Origin: Paenibacillus endophyticus
GTDB taxonomy: Bacteria > Bacillota > Bacilli > Paenibacillales > Paenibacillaceae
NCBI RefSeq assembly: GCF_014192395.1
Contig: NZ_JACHXW010000028.1
Location: 28,351-92,350 of the forward strand
Length of the DNA: 64,000 nucleotides
Direction: 5' to 3'
Part shown: one piece after another, positions 25,954 through 35,332 of the stretch
Position numbering within the stretch: position 1 is the stretch's first letter
Layout: every line of letters begins with the position of its first letter
The notes under the pieces: generated by a model
Database searches by the model: none
What the model was told of the DNA's origin: nothing
Seen by the model: the letters and a program-made list of their open reading frames with translations, nothing else
Program-made: the position numbers and the translations under genes

Positions 25954-28911
25954 TTACTTACGATTCTTGCGGACAAACGCTACTGTAGCGTTGCCCCCGC
26001 CGCCGCTTTTCTTCTTCCGCTTGCTCTTGCCTGGCGCTGCGCCGCTGCCATCCGGGCTTAGCGCATCCACTCCGCGCTCGCCGCTAAACGCACCGCTCGG
26101 CGCTGCATTCTTCCGCCTCGCCGCATCACCGCCGCCTTCACTCCGCCGCTTCCCGGCTCCGCCACGGCCACTGCCGCCTTGCCCGCCGCCGCCGCGGATG
26201 GGCAGGCCCCACATATCCGTGCGCGAGCCGCCTCCGCTTCCGCGCAACTGCTCTTGGCCTTGGCCCGGCGCTCCGCCTGCCTCTTGCCCCGGCCCGCGGT
26301 CCGACGCCGCCAACCCGCTGTCGTTCCCGCCGACACCGGCTTCGCCGCTGCCTCCTCGGCCGCGCCGCTTGCCGCCGCGCCCGCTATCAGGCGCATCGAT
26401 TCGCCACGGATTGGCTTGCTCGACAATGCCAACCACGCTGCGGTCCACGCCGCTGTTGAATCCGCCGCGGCCGCCTTTACCGCCACGGCCTTTCCCGCCG
26501 CGACCACCTGCGCTTGCTCCGCCACGGTTATCCGAACCGCCGCGCTTGCCTTCGCCTGTCGCCGCCGATCCATTGCCCCCTCGGTTGTGATCGCCCGATC
26601 CGCCTCGGCTTCGCCCTTCTGCACTTGATCCAGAAGCGCTGCCGCCACGGCCTTTCCCGCCGCGTCCGCCTCGATCAACACTACCCGCACGATCACCGAA
26701 GCCGCCGCGTTTTTTACCGCCGCCGAAGCTGCTTGGGATGCCTTTTCCGCTGCGCGGTTTCATGTCCATCAGCTCAAAGTCAATCGTGTGCTCTGTCATA
26801 CTGACGCGAGTAACCCGAATTTTCACTTCGTCGCCAATCCGATATATTTTGGATGTACGCTCGCCAACCAATATCATATGCTGCTCATGGAAGTTATAGT
26901 AGTCGTCTGACATATCACTCAGACGAATCAAGCCTTCCACTGAATTTTCCAGCTCAATAAACATGCCGAAGCTCGTTACGCTGCTAATGATTCCTTCGAA
27001 CTCCTCGCCCACTTTATCGAGCATGTATTCGCATTTCTTCAGCTGCTCCGTATCGCGTTCTGCATCAACCGCTACCCTCTCACGTTCGGATGAATGCTGG
27101 GCAACCTCCGGCATCCGTGCCGTAAGCGTCTCATGGCGCGCCTCCGTCAAATGACCCCCGCCATTCAGCACTTCACGAATGATCCGGTGAATCACCAAGT
27201 CGGGATAACGACGAATCGGAGATGTAAAGTGCGAATAAAATTCAGCTGCAAGCCCAAAATGTCCTAGGCTTTGCGCATCATATTTGGCCTGCTTCATCGA
27301 ACGAAGCATCACAGTCGAAATAACGGTTGCTTCCTTGGTTCCGCGAATATCCTCGAGCAGCGTCTGCAGTGCTTTCGGATGAATCGAATTTCCTTTACCC
27401 TTTACGGTATAACCGAAGTTTGACGCGAACTGGACGAAATTAAGCAGCTTCTCCTGCGTCGGGTCCTCATGGATCCGGTAGAGGAAAGGAACGCGCAGCC
27501 AGTGGAAATGCTCTGCAACCGTCTCATTCGCGATCAACATGAACTCCTCGATGATTTGCTCAGCCACGGAACGCTCACGCTTGATAATATCGACCGCTTT
27601 GCCGTTCTCATCCACGATTACCTTCGATTCTTGGAAATCGAAATCGATAGCGCCTCGTTTCATCCGCTGCGAGCGCAGACGCATCGCGAGATCCTCCATA
27701 AGTCCGAACATGTCGAGCAGATCGGCATATCGTTCCATAAGCTCCGTCTGCGGCTCTTCTTCCGTAGCCGTCAGAATTTTTTTCACATTCGTATAGGTCA
27801 TGCGCTCTTTCGTACGGATCACGCTCGTAAATATGTCATGGCGCACGCGTTTCAGTGTCGCAGCGTCGAATTCCATCTCACAAGATAACGTAAGCCGATC
27901 CACTTTCGGATTAAGCGAGCAAATGCCGTTCGACAAACGATGTGGCAGCATTGGTATTACGCGGTCAACCAAATACACGCTGCAACCTCTACGGTAAGCT
28001 TCCTGGTCCAGCTCCGAATTTTCTCTTACGTAATACCCTACATCAGCGATATGAACGCCGAGCAAATAGTTCCCATTCTCCAGGCGCTTCACATGTACCG
28101 CATCATCAAGATCCTTCGCGTCCTCGCCATCGATCGTGACGATGACCTCATCGCGAAGATCCCGTCTACCCTGCTGAACAATTTCTTCGTCGGTAATCGA
28201 ATCCGGCGCAGCTTCCGCTTCCGCCATCACTTCATCCTGGAAACCCTCCGGCAGCTGATGTTTACGAATAATCGACAAAATGTCGACACCCGGATCGTTC
28301 TTATGTCCTAAAATTTCGACAATTTCGCCTTCGGCAGCAGAACGTCCTTCCGGATAGGAGACGATGTTCACGACAACCTTTTGCCCGGAAACTGCTCCTT
28401 GGTAGCCGCCCTTAGGAATAAAAATATCACGGTTGATCCGTTTGTCATCCGGTACCACGAACGCATAGACGTCATGATCTTCGAATGTCCCTACAATCTG
28501 AGTGACCGCCCGTTCCACGATGCGAACGACCTCGCCCTCCATCCTGCCGCCATGCTCGCTTCTTGTCGTGACTCGCACGAGAATAATATCGCCGTTCATT
28601 GCGCTCTTCAGATCATTCGCATGCAAGTATACATCCCCGTGATCCTTCTGATCCGGTATCAAGAAGCCAAAGCCCTTTGCATGCGATTGCAGCTTGCCCC
28701 TCAATAAGTTCATCCGCTCCGGCACCCCATAGTGATCATTCGGTGTACGAATGATTTTGCCCGCGTCCTCAAGCAGGTTCAGCAGTTTAAGGAACTCCTT
28801 AAACTCCGCTGCGCCCTCGATACCAAAATGCTTCTCGAGCTCTTGGTACGTCATCGGCTTATAAGCCGTTTCTTTCATAAAATCAAGCAGTTCCTGCTCG
28901 TGAATGGTCAT
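25954..28911 (-). CDS. rnr: Ribonuclease R with a long Gly/Arg/Ser-rich tail, 985 aa
   Basis: The protein is a 3'-5' exoribonuclease. An N-terminal winged-helix part (about 1-65) is followed by two cold-shock domains (about 70-205). The RNB catalytic domain (about 250-580) has DGEDAKDLDDAV supplying the metal-binding Asp residues and HFTSPIRRYPDL. An S1 domain follows (about 635-717, GIISSVTSFGMFIELENSVEG). Residues 718-985 are an unusually long low-complexity tail full of RGG, GGRGG and GKGRGG blocks, with short islands (NPWRIDAPDSG; DMWGLPIRGG) and a basic end (KSKRKKK). Normal RNase R proteins stop about 20-90 residues after S1. The tail-coding DNA is much richer in GC than its surroundings. 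GAGGAG precedes ATG 28911. The neighbours smpB and ssrA are its known functional partners. Confidence 0.95.
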   Translation of the reverse strand: MTIHEQELLDFMKETAYKPMTYQELEKHFGIEGAAEFKEFLKLLNLLEDAGKIIRTPNDHYGVPERMNLLRGKLQSHAKGFGFLIPDQKDHGDVYLHANDLKSAMNGDIILVRVTTRSEHGGRMEGEVVRIVERAVTQIVGTFEDHDVYAFVVPDDKRINRDIFIPKGGYQGAVSGQKVVVNIVSYPEGRSAAEGEIVEILGHKNDPGVDILSIIRKHQLPEGFQDEVMAEAEAAPDSITDEEIVQQGRRDLRDEVIVTIDGEDAKDLDDAVHVKRLENGNYLLGVHIADVGYYVRENSELDQEAYRRGCSVYLVDRVIPMLPHRLSNGICSLNPKVDRLTLSCEMEFDAATLKRVRHDIFTSVIRTKERMTYTNVKKILTATEEEPQTELMERYADLLDMFGLMEDLAMRLRSQRMKRGAIDFDFQESKVIVDENGKAVDIIKRERSVAEQIIEEFMLIANETVAEHFHWLRVPFLYRIHEDPTQEKLLNFVQFASNFGYTVKGKGNSIHPKALQTLLEDIRGTKEATVISTVMLRSMKQAKYDAQSLGHFGLAAEFYSHFTSPIRRYPDLVIHRIIREVLNGGGHLTEARHETLTARMPEVAQHSSERERVAVDAERDTEQLKKCEYMLDKVGEEFEGIISSVTSFGMFIELENSVEGLIRLSDMSDDYYNFHEQHMILVGERTSKIYRIGDEVKIRVTRVSMTEHTIDFELMDMKPRSGKGIPSSFGGGKKRGGFGDRAGSVDRGGRGGKGRGGSASGSSAEGRSRGGSGDHNRGGNGSAATGEGKRGGSDNRGGASAGGRGGKGRGGKGGRGGFNSGVDRSVVGIVEQANPWRIDAPDSGRGGKRRGRGGSGEAGVGGNDSGLAASDRGPGQEAGGAPGQGQEQLRGSGGGSRTDMWGLPIRGGGGQGGSGRGGAGKRRSEGGGDAARRKNAAPSGAFSGERGVDALSPDGSGAAPGKSKRKKKSGGGGNATVAFVRKNRK

Positions 28912-29040
28912 TAGTTGTTTTTCTCCTCATAAACCTGCGGCCAACTCTAGCTTCGTTGCGGCAGGTTGATAGAATATCATATATCATGTAGTATACACGA
29001 AATGGGGGCCTCGCATCCGTGAATATGCTGAAAATACAAA

Positions 29041-29064
29041 AAAAGCGAGGATTATCCTCGCTTT
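29041..29064 (-). terminator. Terminator after secG
   Basis: AAGCGAGGAT (29043-29052) and ATCCTCGCTT (29054-29063) form a tight ten-base stem with a following U-run on the minus strand, 15 bases after the secG stop. Confidence 0.85.
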
Positions 29065-29079
29065 CTGCGTGTGTGTCCA

Positions 29080-29316
29080 TTATTGTTTTACGAAGTACGA
29101 TACAACAAGCGCTAATATAAAGAAGCCAGCCGCCAGAACTACTGTCAAACGCTGCAAGAACAAATCCAAACCGCGCGCCTTCTGTTTGCCGAACAAGTGC
29201 TCAGCTCCGCCCGTAATTGCACCGGACAAGCCTGCGCTCTTTCCTTTTTGCAGCAATACTACAGCAATCAGGCCGACAGAGAATATAACGAGCACGATCT
29301 TCAATAAGATATCCAT
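29080..29316 (-). CDS. secG: Preprotein translocase subunit SecG, 78 aa
   Basis: Two membrane segments (about residues 3-22 and 55-75) are joined by the conserved SecG loop LLQKGKSAGLSGAITGGAEH and then LFGKQKARGLD. It is an accessory subunit of the SecYEG export channel. The length is typical for Firmicutes. It lies upstream of rnr on the same strand, the standard secG-rnr arrangement, but its own terminator separates the two. Confidence 0.95.
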   Translation of the reverse strand: MDILLKIVLVIFSVGLIAVVLLQKGKSAGLSGAITGGAEHLFGKQKARGLDLFLQRLTVVLAAGFFILALVVSYFVKQ

Positions 29317-29415
29317 TCATTCCACCTCCAGCATAGGAGCTCCGTAAAAACACGTAAATCGAGTGTACCATAGCTGGGCCTAAATTACAATAGGACAAGC
29401 CCAAAACACGGCCTT

Positions 29416-30183
29416 TTATGCAAAGCCATGGGATTTTAGGAACTCATAGTTATTTGCAGCGCTCTCAAGTGAGCTTGATTCGAACTGCTCCTGCTCCACA
29501 ATCATGAACTCAACGCCAGCTGGCTCAAGCTCGATCAACAGCTCGGCATAACCTACCTCGCCTTTTCCAATTTCAGCATCCTTCAAGCCTTTGGAGAAAT
29601 CCTTCAAATGCACCAAAGGAACGCGGCCCTTGTATCGTTTCAAATAGTCAGCAGGCTTGTAGCCTGCAATATGCAGCCAGCCCAAATCGAATTCCATCAC
29701 CATTAGCTCGGACGGAATTTGGGCTAAAATCTGATCGATCACAGGCTTTTTCTCCACTGATTTGAAATCGAATTCGTGATTTTGGTACCCATACTTCATC
29801 CCCGCTGCTCTAACCTGCTGACCGCATTTCGTGAATACGTCAATCAAATACTTCACATTGTCTTTAGTCGGCTGCTCCGGCAACGGTGCCCAAGGCGTTA
29901 TGATATACGTTACGCCAAGCTCTTTGGCATATTCAATTTGGCCTGCCAAATCGGATTCCATATTTTTCGAATCGCTAAAGTTCAAGGGAACATGCACGGA
30001 AGGAGCTTTTAGTCCAAGCTCAGACAGCTTGCTCTTAAGCTCAGGGGCCGGCGTTTTGAAATACCCCGCAAACTCGACTGCCGTGTAGCCGATCTCTGCT
30101 ATTTTTTCGAGTGTGCCCAGAAAATCAATTTCGGTTTGATCCCTTACGGAATACATTTGAATGCCTATGCCCGGTTTTGCCAC
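29416..30183 (-). CDS. Sugar phosphate isomerase/epimerase-like TIM-barrel protein, 255 aa
   Basis: The protein starts MAKPGIGIQMYSVRDQTEID and belongs to the xylose-isomerase-like TIM-barrel (AP-endonuclease 2) superfamily. Metal-ligand-type motifs are visible: YGYQNHEFDF, MEFDLGWLH, PLVHLKDF and EQEQFE. Members interconvert sugars or inositols, and the substrate cannot be told from sequence. The full length of the family is present. It is placed between secG and enolase, on the same strand, with gaps of 100 and 130 bases. Confidence 0.8.
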   Translation of the reverse strand: MAKPGIGIQMYSVRDQTEIDFLGTLEKIAEIGYTAVEFAGYFKTPAPELKSKLSELGLKAPSVHVPLNFSDSKNMESDLAGQIEYAKELGVTYIITPWAPLPEQPTKDNVKYLIDVFTKCGQQVRAAGMKYGYQNHEFDFKSVEKKPVIDQILAQIPSELMVMEFDLGWLHIAGYKPADYLKRYKGRVPLVHLKDFSKGLKDAEIGKGEVGYAELLIELEPAGVEFMIVEQEQFESSSLESAANNYEFLKSHGFA

Positions 30184-30260
30184 AAGTCACACCTCCTAAT
30201 CGAATAATGCTGTACCCGCATATTATGTCCGAGATAAGGCCTGAACTATGGCACAAAAAA

Positions 30261-30294
30261 AAGAAGGACACGTCCGGATGGACATGCCCTTCTT
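30261..30294 (-). terminator. Terminator of the glycolytic operon (after eno)
   Basis: The arms at 30261-30275 and 30280-30294 pair over 15 bases, including two G-U pairs, followed on the minus strand by a run of eight U. It lies about 20 bases after the eno stop. Confidence 0.85.
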
Positions 30295-30314
30295 CAAAAG
30301 CCGCAATTTGCGTC

Positions 30315-31607
30315 TTATTTGAAGTTTTTCAAGTTGTAGAAAGCGGATTTGCCTGCGTATTGCGCAGTTGAACCCAATTGGTCTTCAATGCGAAGCAATT
30401 GGTTGTATTTTGCAACGCGGTCCGTACGGGACGGAGCGCCTGTTTTGATTTGGCCAGCGTTTGTAGCTACAGCGATGTCAGCGATTGTGCTGTCTTCGCT
30501 CTCGCCTGAACGGTGAGAGATAACAGCTGTGTAACCAGCGCGTTTTGCCATTTCGATTGCATCGAAAGTTTCAGTAAGCGAACCGATTTGGTTAACTTTA
30601 ACCAGGATCGAGTTGCCCACGCCTTTGTCGATACCGTCAGCAAGACGCTCCGTGTTCGTAACGAATAGATCGTCACCAACCAGTTGTACTTTACCGCCAA
30701 GCTTCTCAGTAAGCAGTTTCCAACCATCCCAATCGTCTTCGGAGCAGCCGTCTTCGATTGTGATAATTGGGTATTTGTCAGCCCATGAAGCAAGAAGGTC
30801 AACGAACTCAGCAGGTGTGAACGATTTGCCTTCGCCTGCAAGCACGTATTTGCCGTCTTTGAAGAATTCAGTTGAAGCAACGTCCATACCGAGGAATACG
30901 TCAACGCCTGGCTTGTAGCCTGCGCGCTCGATAGCGGAGATGATTGTTGTAATGGCTTCTTCGTTTGAACCTAGGTTAGGAGCGAAGCCGCCTTCGTCGC
31001 CAACAGCTGTGTTAAGACCTTTGTCATGCAATACAGCTTTCAGGTTGTGGAAGATTTCAGCGCCGATACGAAGCGCTTCTTTGAAGCTTTCAGCACCGAC
31101 AGGAAGAACCATGAATTCTTGAACGTCGATGTTGTTGTCAGCGTGCTCGCCGCCGTTGATGATGTTCATCATTGGAACTGGAAGCACTTTAGCGTTGAAT
31201 CCGCCAAGGTATGTGTAAAGAGGTACATCAAGAGCATCAGAAGCTGCGCGAGCTACTGCCATTGATACCGCTAGAATGGCGTTAGCGCCCAGTTTAGCTT
31301 TGTTAGGCGTACCGTCAAGCTCGATCATTTTGCGGTCGATAGCTACTTGGTCAAGAGCGTCAAGACCGATGATTTCGGGAGCGATTTCTGTGTTTACATT
31401 CTCAACAGCTTTCAGAACACCTTTACCAAGGTAACGGGATTTGTCGCCGTCACGAAGCTCAACAGCCTCGTAAGCGCCTGTGGAAGCACCGGATGGAACG
31501 ATTGCGCGGCCTTTGCCGCCTGACTCTAGGGAAACTTCTACTTCTACTGTTGGATTTCCGCGGGAATCCAACACTTCGCGTGCGTATACATCAACGATAA
31601 TTGACAT
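30315..31607 (-). CDS. eno: Enolase, 430 aa
   Basis: It converts 2-phosphoglycerate to phosphoenolpyruvate. The N-terminal DSRGNPTVEVEV, the loop SGASTGAYEAVELRDGD, the metal ligands in IEDGCSEDDWDGW and QLVGDDLFVTN, the catalytic Lys in VKVNQIGSLTET and the signature SHRSGESEDSTIADI are all intact. The length of 430 residues is standard. It is the last gene of the cggR-gap-pgk-tpiA-gpmI-eno operon and is followed by a strong terminator. Confidence 0.98.
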   Translation of the reverse strand: MSIIVDVYAREVLDSRGNPTVEVEVSLESGGKGRAIVPSGASTGAYEAVELRDGDKSRYLGKGVLKAVENVNTEIAPEIIGLDALDQVAIDRKMIELDGTPNKAKLGANAILAVSMAVARAASDALDVPLYTYLGGFNAKVLPVPMMNIINGGEHADNNIDVQEFMVLPVGAESFKEALRIGAEIFHNLKAVLHDKGLNTAVGDEGGFAPNLGSNEEAITTIISAIERAGYKPGVDVFLGMDVASTEFFKDGKYVLAGEGKSFTPAEFVDLLASWADKYPIITIEDGCSEDDWDGWKLLTEKLGGKVQLVGDDLFVTNTERLADGIDKGVGNSILVKVNQIGSLTETFDAIEMAKRAGYTAVISHRSGESEDSTIADIAVATNAGQIKTGAPSRTDRVAKYNQLLRIEDQLGSTAQYAGKSAFYNLKNFK

Positions 31608-31631
31608 GAGAGAAACACTCCTTCAATGGTT

Positions 31632-33173
31632 TTATTTGGGGTTGATCAAGGAAACGCCGGTCATTTCTTTCGGTTTGGACAGCTCTAGAAGCTCAAGAAG
31701 CGTTGGCGCGATGTCGGCAAGAATACCGCCGTCGCGAAGCGTCTCGCCAGCTCTAGTTACGATAAGCGGTACAGGATTCGTCGTATGTGCCGTAAACGGA
31801 CGGCCATTCTCGTCAAATACCATATCAGCATTACCGTGGTCGGCTGTAATGATGCACACGCCGCCTTTGGCAAGCACAGCTTCCACTACTTTGCCAAGGC
31901 ATTCATCCGTCGCTTCAACTGCCTTGATCGTAGGCTCCAGCATGCCGGAGTGGCCTACCATATCAGGGTTCGCGAAGTTCAGAATAATGGCGTCATGCTT
32001 GTCTGATTCGATCTCGCGCACCGTAGACTCGGCAAGCTCATACGCGCTCATTTCCGGTTGAAGATCGTACGTTGCGACCTTCGGGGAATTGATAAGCACG
32101 CGAGTTTCGCCTGGAAGCTCATGGTCGCGACCGCCGCTAAAGAAAAACGTAACATGCGGGTATTTTTCGGTTTCAGCTGTGCGCAATTGTGTCTTGTTGT
32201 TCTGTACGAGTACTTCGCCAAGCGTATTATCAAGGTTCTTTGGTGAATACGCAACGAATCCGCCAACGGTTTCACTGAATAGCGTCAGGCAGACGAAATA
32301 CAGGTTCACCGGATGGTTCGCGCCACGGTCAAAGCCTCGGAAATCCTCATTCGTGAATACTTGCGACAATTGAATCGCACGGTCAGGGCGGAAATTGAAG
32401 AAAATAACCGCATCCTCGGATTCCACTAGGCCAACTGGCTTGTTTTCACCATCCACAATAACCGTTGGCATAACGAATTCATCATAAACCGATTTCTCGT
32501 AGGATTCAACTACCGCTTGAATCGGATCGTAGTATTGAGGTCCTTCGCCATACACCATGGCACGGTATGACTTCTCCGTACGCTCCCAACGCTTGTCGCG
32601 GTCCATGGCATAATAACGCCCTTGCACCGTAGCAATGCGTCCTACGCCAACCTCTTCGATCTTAGCTTGCAGACGCTCCAGGTAGCCTTTAGCGCTATCC
32701 GGAGATACATCGCGTCCATCCAAGAAAGCGTGGATGTATACATCCTCAAGCCCTTCTTTTTTCGCAAGATCAAGCAAAGCGAACAAATGCTCAATATGGC
32801 TATGTACGCCGCCGTCTGAGAGCAATCCGTACAGGTGCAGCTTCTTGCTGTTCGTCTTCACATGGCGAACCGCTCCAAGGATGGTTTCGTTCTCGTAGAA
32901 CTCACCGTCCCGGATCGATTTGCTGATACGGGTCAGATCCTGATACACAATGCGACCCGCGCCAATATTCAAATGGCCAACCTCGGAGTTGCCCATTTGG
33001 CCTTCTGGCAAACCAACTGCTTCGCCAGAGGCCGTCAGCGTCGTGTGCGGGTATGTCGACCAGTAACGGTCGTAATTCGGTTTGTTTGCTTGTGCTACGG
33101 CATTGCCGACAACATCATCACGCAAACCGAAACCGTCAAGAATAATAAGCGCTACAGGTTTGGGAACAGCCAT
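31632..33173 (-). CDS. gpmI: 2,3-bisphosphoglycerate-independent phosphoglycerate mutase, 513 aa
   Basis: This is an alkaline-phosphatase superfamily enzyme that interconverts 3- and 2-phosphoglycerate using two Mn ions. The N-terminal metal Asp is in LIILDGFGLRDD, the catalytic Ser in GQMGNSEVGHLNIGAGR, and further metal sites are in FANPDMVGHSGM and ITADHGNAD. The start lies one base after the tpiA stop, so translation is probably coupled. In Bacilli this Mn-dependent form is pH sensitive and matters for spore energy stores (known of the family). Confidence 0.97.
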   Translation of the reverse strand: MAVPKPVALIILDGFGLRDDVVGNAVAQANKPNYDRYWSTYPHTTLTASGEAVGLPEGQMGNSEVGHLNIGAGRIVYQDLTRISKSIRDGEFYENETILGAVRHVKTNSKKLHLYGLLSDGGVHSHIEHLFALLDLAKKEGLEDVYIHAFLDGRDVSPDSAKGYLERLQAKIEEVGVGRIATVQGRYYAMDRDKRWERTEKSYRAMVYGEGPQYYDPIQAVVESYEKSVYDEFVMPTVIVDGENKPVGLVESEDAVIFFNFRPDRAIQLSQVFTNEDFRGFDRGANHPVNLYFVCLTLFSETVGGFVAYSPKNLDNTLGEVLVQNNKTQLRTAETEKYPHVTFFFSGGRDHELPGETRVLINSPKVATYDLQPEMSAYELAESTVREIESDKHDAIILNFANPDMVGHSGMLEPTIKAVEATDECLGKVVEAVLAKGGVCIITADHGNADMVFDENGRPFTAHTTNPVPLIVTRAGETLRDGGILADIAPTLLELLELSKPKEMTGVSLINPK

Positions 33174-33174
33174 C

Positions 33175-33933
33175 TTACTTGGCCCCCTCGACCAAAGCGA
33201 TATATGATGCTGGTTCTAGACTAGCACCGCCGACAAGCGCGCCATCAATATCGGTTTGACCCATGTACTCAGCTACGTTGTTAGGCTTCACGCTGCCGCC
33301 GTATTGGATGCGAACAGCATCTGCGGTTGCTTGGTCATATAGGCCTGCAACAACGCCGCGGATATAGCCGATAACGTCCTGTGCATCCTCGGAAGTCGAT
33401 GATTTACCAGTTCCGATTGCCCAGATTGGCTCATATGCAATAACGACTTCTGCCGCTTGCGCTGCGGATACGCCTTGGAAAGCCGCTTCAGTTTGCACTT
33501 TGCAAACATCCTTCGTTTGTCCTGCTTCGCGTTCTTCCAGCTTCTCGCCTACACAGACGATTGGCAGCAAGCCGTTTTTGAATGAAGCGTGAACTTTCTT
33601 GTTTACGATCTCATCGGACTCAGCGAAGTATGCACGACGCTCGGAGTGGCCGATAATCACGTATTTCACGCCAAGATCCTTCAACATCACGCCGCTGATT
33701 TCACCTGTGAATGCGCCATTGTCTTCGAAGTGAACGTTTTGCGCTCCGATAGCAATCGAAGTGCCTTTCGCAGCTTCAACAAGGGCAGGAAGTGTCGTGA
33801 AAGGCGCGCAAATCACGCTCTCCACACCATCAACCTCAGCTTTGCCTTTAATCTCGGAGAAAAAGGAAACAGCCTCGGATACTGTTTTGAACATTTTCCA
33901 GTTACCTGCAATGATCGGTTTTCTGTTGCTCAT
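33175..33933 (-). CDS. tpiA: Triosephosphate isomerase, 252 aa
   Basis: The product is a TIM-barrel enzyme that interconverts dihydroxyacetone phosphate and glyceraldehyde 3-phosphate. It starts with RKPIIAGNWKMFK (catalytic Lys), has the electrophilic His in VIIGHSERRAYFAE, the catalytic Glu in VIAYEPIWAIGTGKSS (loop 6) and the phosphate-binding IQYGGSVKPNN. It has the standard length. The gene lies 40 bases after pgk and one base before gpmI. Confidence 0.98.
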   Translation of the reverse strand: MSNRKPIIAGNWKMFKTVSEAVSFFSEIKGKAEVDGVESVICAPFTTLPALVEAAKGTSIAIGAQNVHFEDNGAFTGEISGVMLKDLGVKYVIIGHSERRAYFAESDEIVNKKVHASFKNGLLPIVCVGEKLEEREAGQTKDVCKVQTEAAFQGVSAAQAAEVVIAYEPIWAIGTGKSSTSEDAQDVIGYIRGVVAGLYDQATADAVRIQYGGSVKPNNVAEYMGQTDIDGALVGGASLEPASYIALVEGAK

Positions 33934-33973
33934 GCGTAATCCTCCTCATAATATTTTATTGGGGTGAAAGCTA

Positions 33974-35158
33974 TTATTTATCGTTAAGAGCTACAACGCC
34001 TGGAAGCACTTTGCCTTCCATGAACTCAAGGGAAGCGCCGCCGCCTGTCGAGATGAAGTCCATTTTGTCAGCTAGGTGGAATTTCTCAGCTGCTGCTGCG
34101 GAATCGCCGCCGCCGATAACCGTGTAGCCTGATGTTTCTGCGCAAGCGTTGGCAACAGCTAGCGTACCATGCGAGAATGGCTCAATTTCAAATACGCCCA
34201 TCGGTCCGTTCCAAACGACTAGCTTGGAGTTTTTGATTACGTCAGCGTAAAGCTCACGTGTTTTAGGTCCGATGTCAATGCCTTCCCAATCAGCTGGGAT
34301 GCTGTCTACGTCAACGATTTGCGTGTTAGCCGTAGCGCTGAAATCGTCAGTAACTACGATATCAACTGGGATCAAGAAGTTTTTGCCTAGCTTTTTAGCT
34401 TTCTCCATGAACTCAAGAGCAAGATCAAGCTTGCTGTTATCGACAAGCGATTTGCCGATTTCATGTCCTTGCGCTTTGAAGAATGTATAAGACAAGCCGC
34501 CGCCGATGATTACGTTGTCGGCAATTTCAAGCATTTTGTCGATAACTGCGATTTTGTCTTTTACTTTGGACCCGCCTACAATTGCTGTGAAAGGACGCTC
34601 AGGGTTGTTCAATGCTTTGCCTAGCACTTCAAGCTCTCTCTCCATTAGAAGGCCGGATACAGCGGGAAGAATATGAGCAATGCCTTCTGTCGATGCGTGC
34701 GCGCGGTGAGCAGCGCCGAAAGCATCGTTTACGAACAAGTCAGCAAGCTTAGCGAATGCTTTCGCTAGTTCTGGATCATTCTTCTCTTCACCCTCGTAGA
34801 AACGTACATTCTCCAGAAGCAATACGTCGCCGTTGTTAAGGGCAGCAACCTGCGCTTCAACCGCTTCGCCAATCGCTTCGTTTGCTTTTGTTACTTGCTT
34901 GCCAAGAAGCTCGGACAAACGCGCTGCGGATGCCGTGTGGCGAAGCTCTTCAACCACTTGGCCGTTCGGACGTCCAAGATGGCTTGCTAGAATAACTTTA
35001 GCGCCTTTTTCGATTAAGAAGTTAATCGTAGGAAGCGTTTCACGGATACGCTTGTCATCGGTAATTTTGCCATCCTCTAGCGGCACGTTGAAATCAACGC
35101 GGACAAATACCCGTTTACCAGCAAGCTCAGCTACATCACGTACACTTTTCTTATTCAT
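33974..35158 (-). CDS. pgk: Phosphoglycerate kinase, 394 aa
   Basis: It transfers phosphate from 1,3-bisphosphoglycerate to ADP. The N-terminal signature RVFVRVDFNVPLEDGKITDD, LASHLGRPNG, the hinge region and the ATP-binding end VIGGGDSAAAAEKF with DFISTGGGASLEFMEG are present. It lies between gap and tpiA in the central glycolytic operon. The 174-base gap to gap contains a hairpin that could separate messages. Confidence 0.98.
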   Translation of the reverse strand: MNKKSVRDVAELAGKRVFVRVDFNVPLEDGKITDDKRIRETLPTINFLIEKGAKVILASHLGRPNGQVVEELRHTASAARLSELLGKQVTKANEAIGEAVEAQVAALNNGDVLLLENVRFYEGEEKNDPELAKAFAKLADLFVNDAFGAAHRAHASTEGIAHILPAVSGLLMERELEVLGKALNNPERPFTAIVGGSKVKDKIAVIDKMLEIADNVIIGGGLSYTFFKAQGHEIGKSLVDNSKLDLALEFMEKAKKLGKNFLIPVDIVVTDDFSATANTQIVDVDSIPADWEGIDIGPKTRELYADVIKNSKLVVWNGPMGVFEIEPFSHGTLAVANACAETSGYTVIGGGDSAAAAEKFHLADKMDFISTGGGASLEFMEGKVLPGVVALNDK

Positions 35159-35204
35159 TTATGAAACCTCCCGAATAATTGTTATGGAAAGGGATAGCCG
35201 TCGA

Positions 35205-35247
35205 TTCGCAAAAAAAAGAAGGGCGCTCCTTCAAAGAAGAAACGCCC
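35205..35247 (-). terminator. Attenuator-like hairpin between gap and pgk
   Basis: On the minus strand GGGCG...CGCCC with an inner TTC/GAA pairing is followed by TTC and a run of seven T. It lies downstream of gap and could end part of the transcripts, giving more gap than pgk message. Confidence 0.5.
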
Positions 35248-35332
35248 CCGTGATTTACGTCTCCTAGAAGCCGCAAATCATAGACCTGTGCTCCGCCTGC
35301 GCGAAAGCCGCGGGTCCGTCCGCCTTCTTTGC

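Noticed and set aside
25943..26696. Overlapping Pro-rich (plus) and Ala-rich (minus) frames over the RNase R tail
   Set aside because: They are alternative readings of the GC-rich repeat that encodes the Gly/Arg tail. Only the rnr frame continues the catalytic protein.
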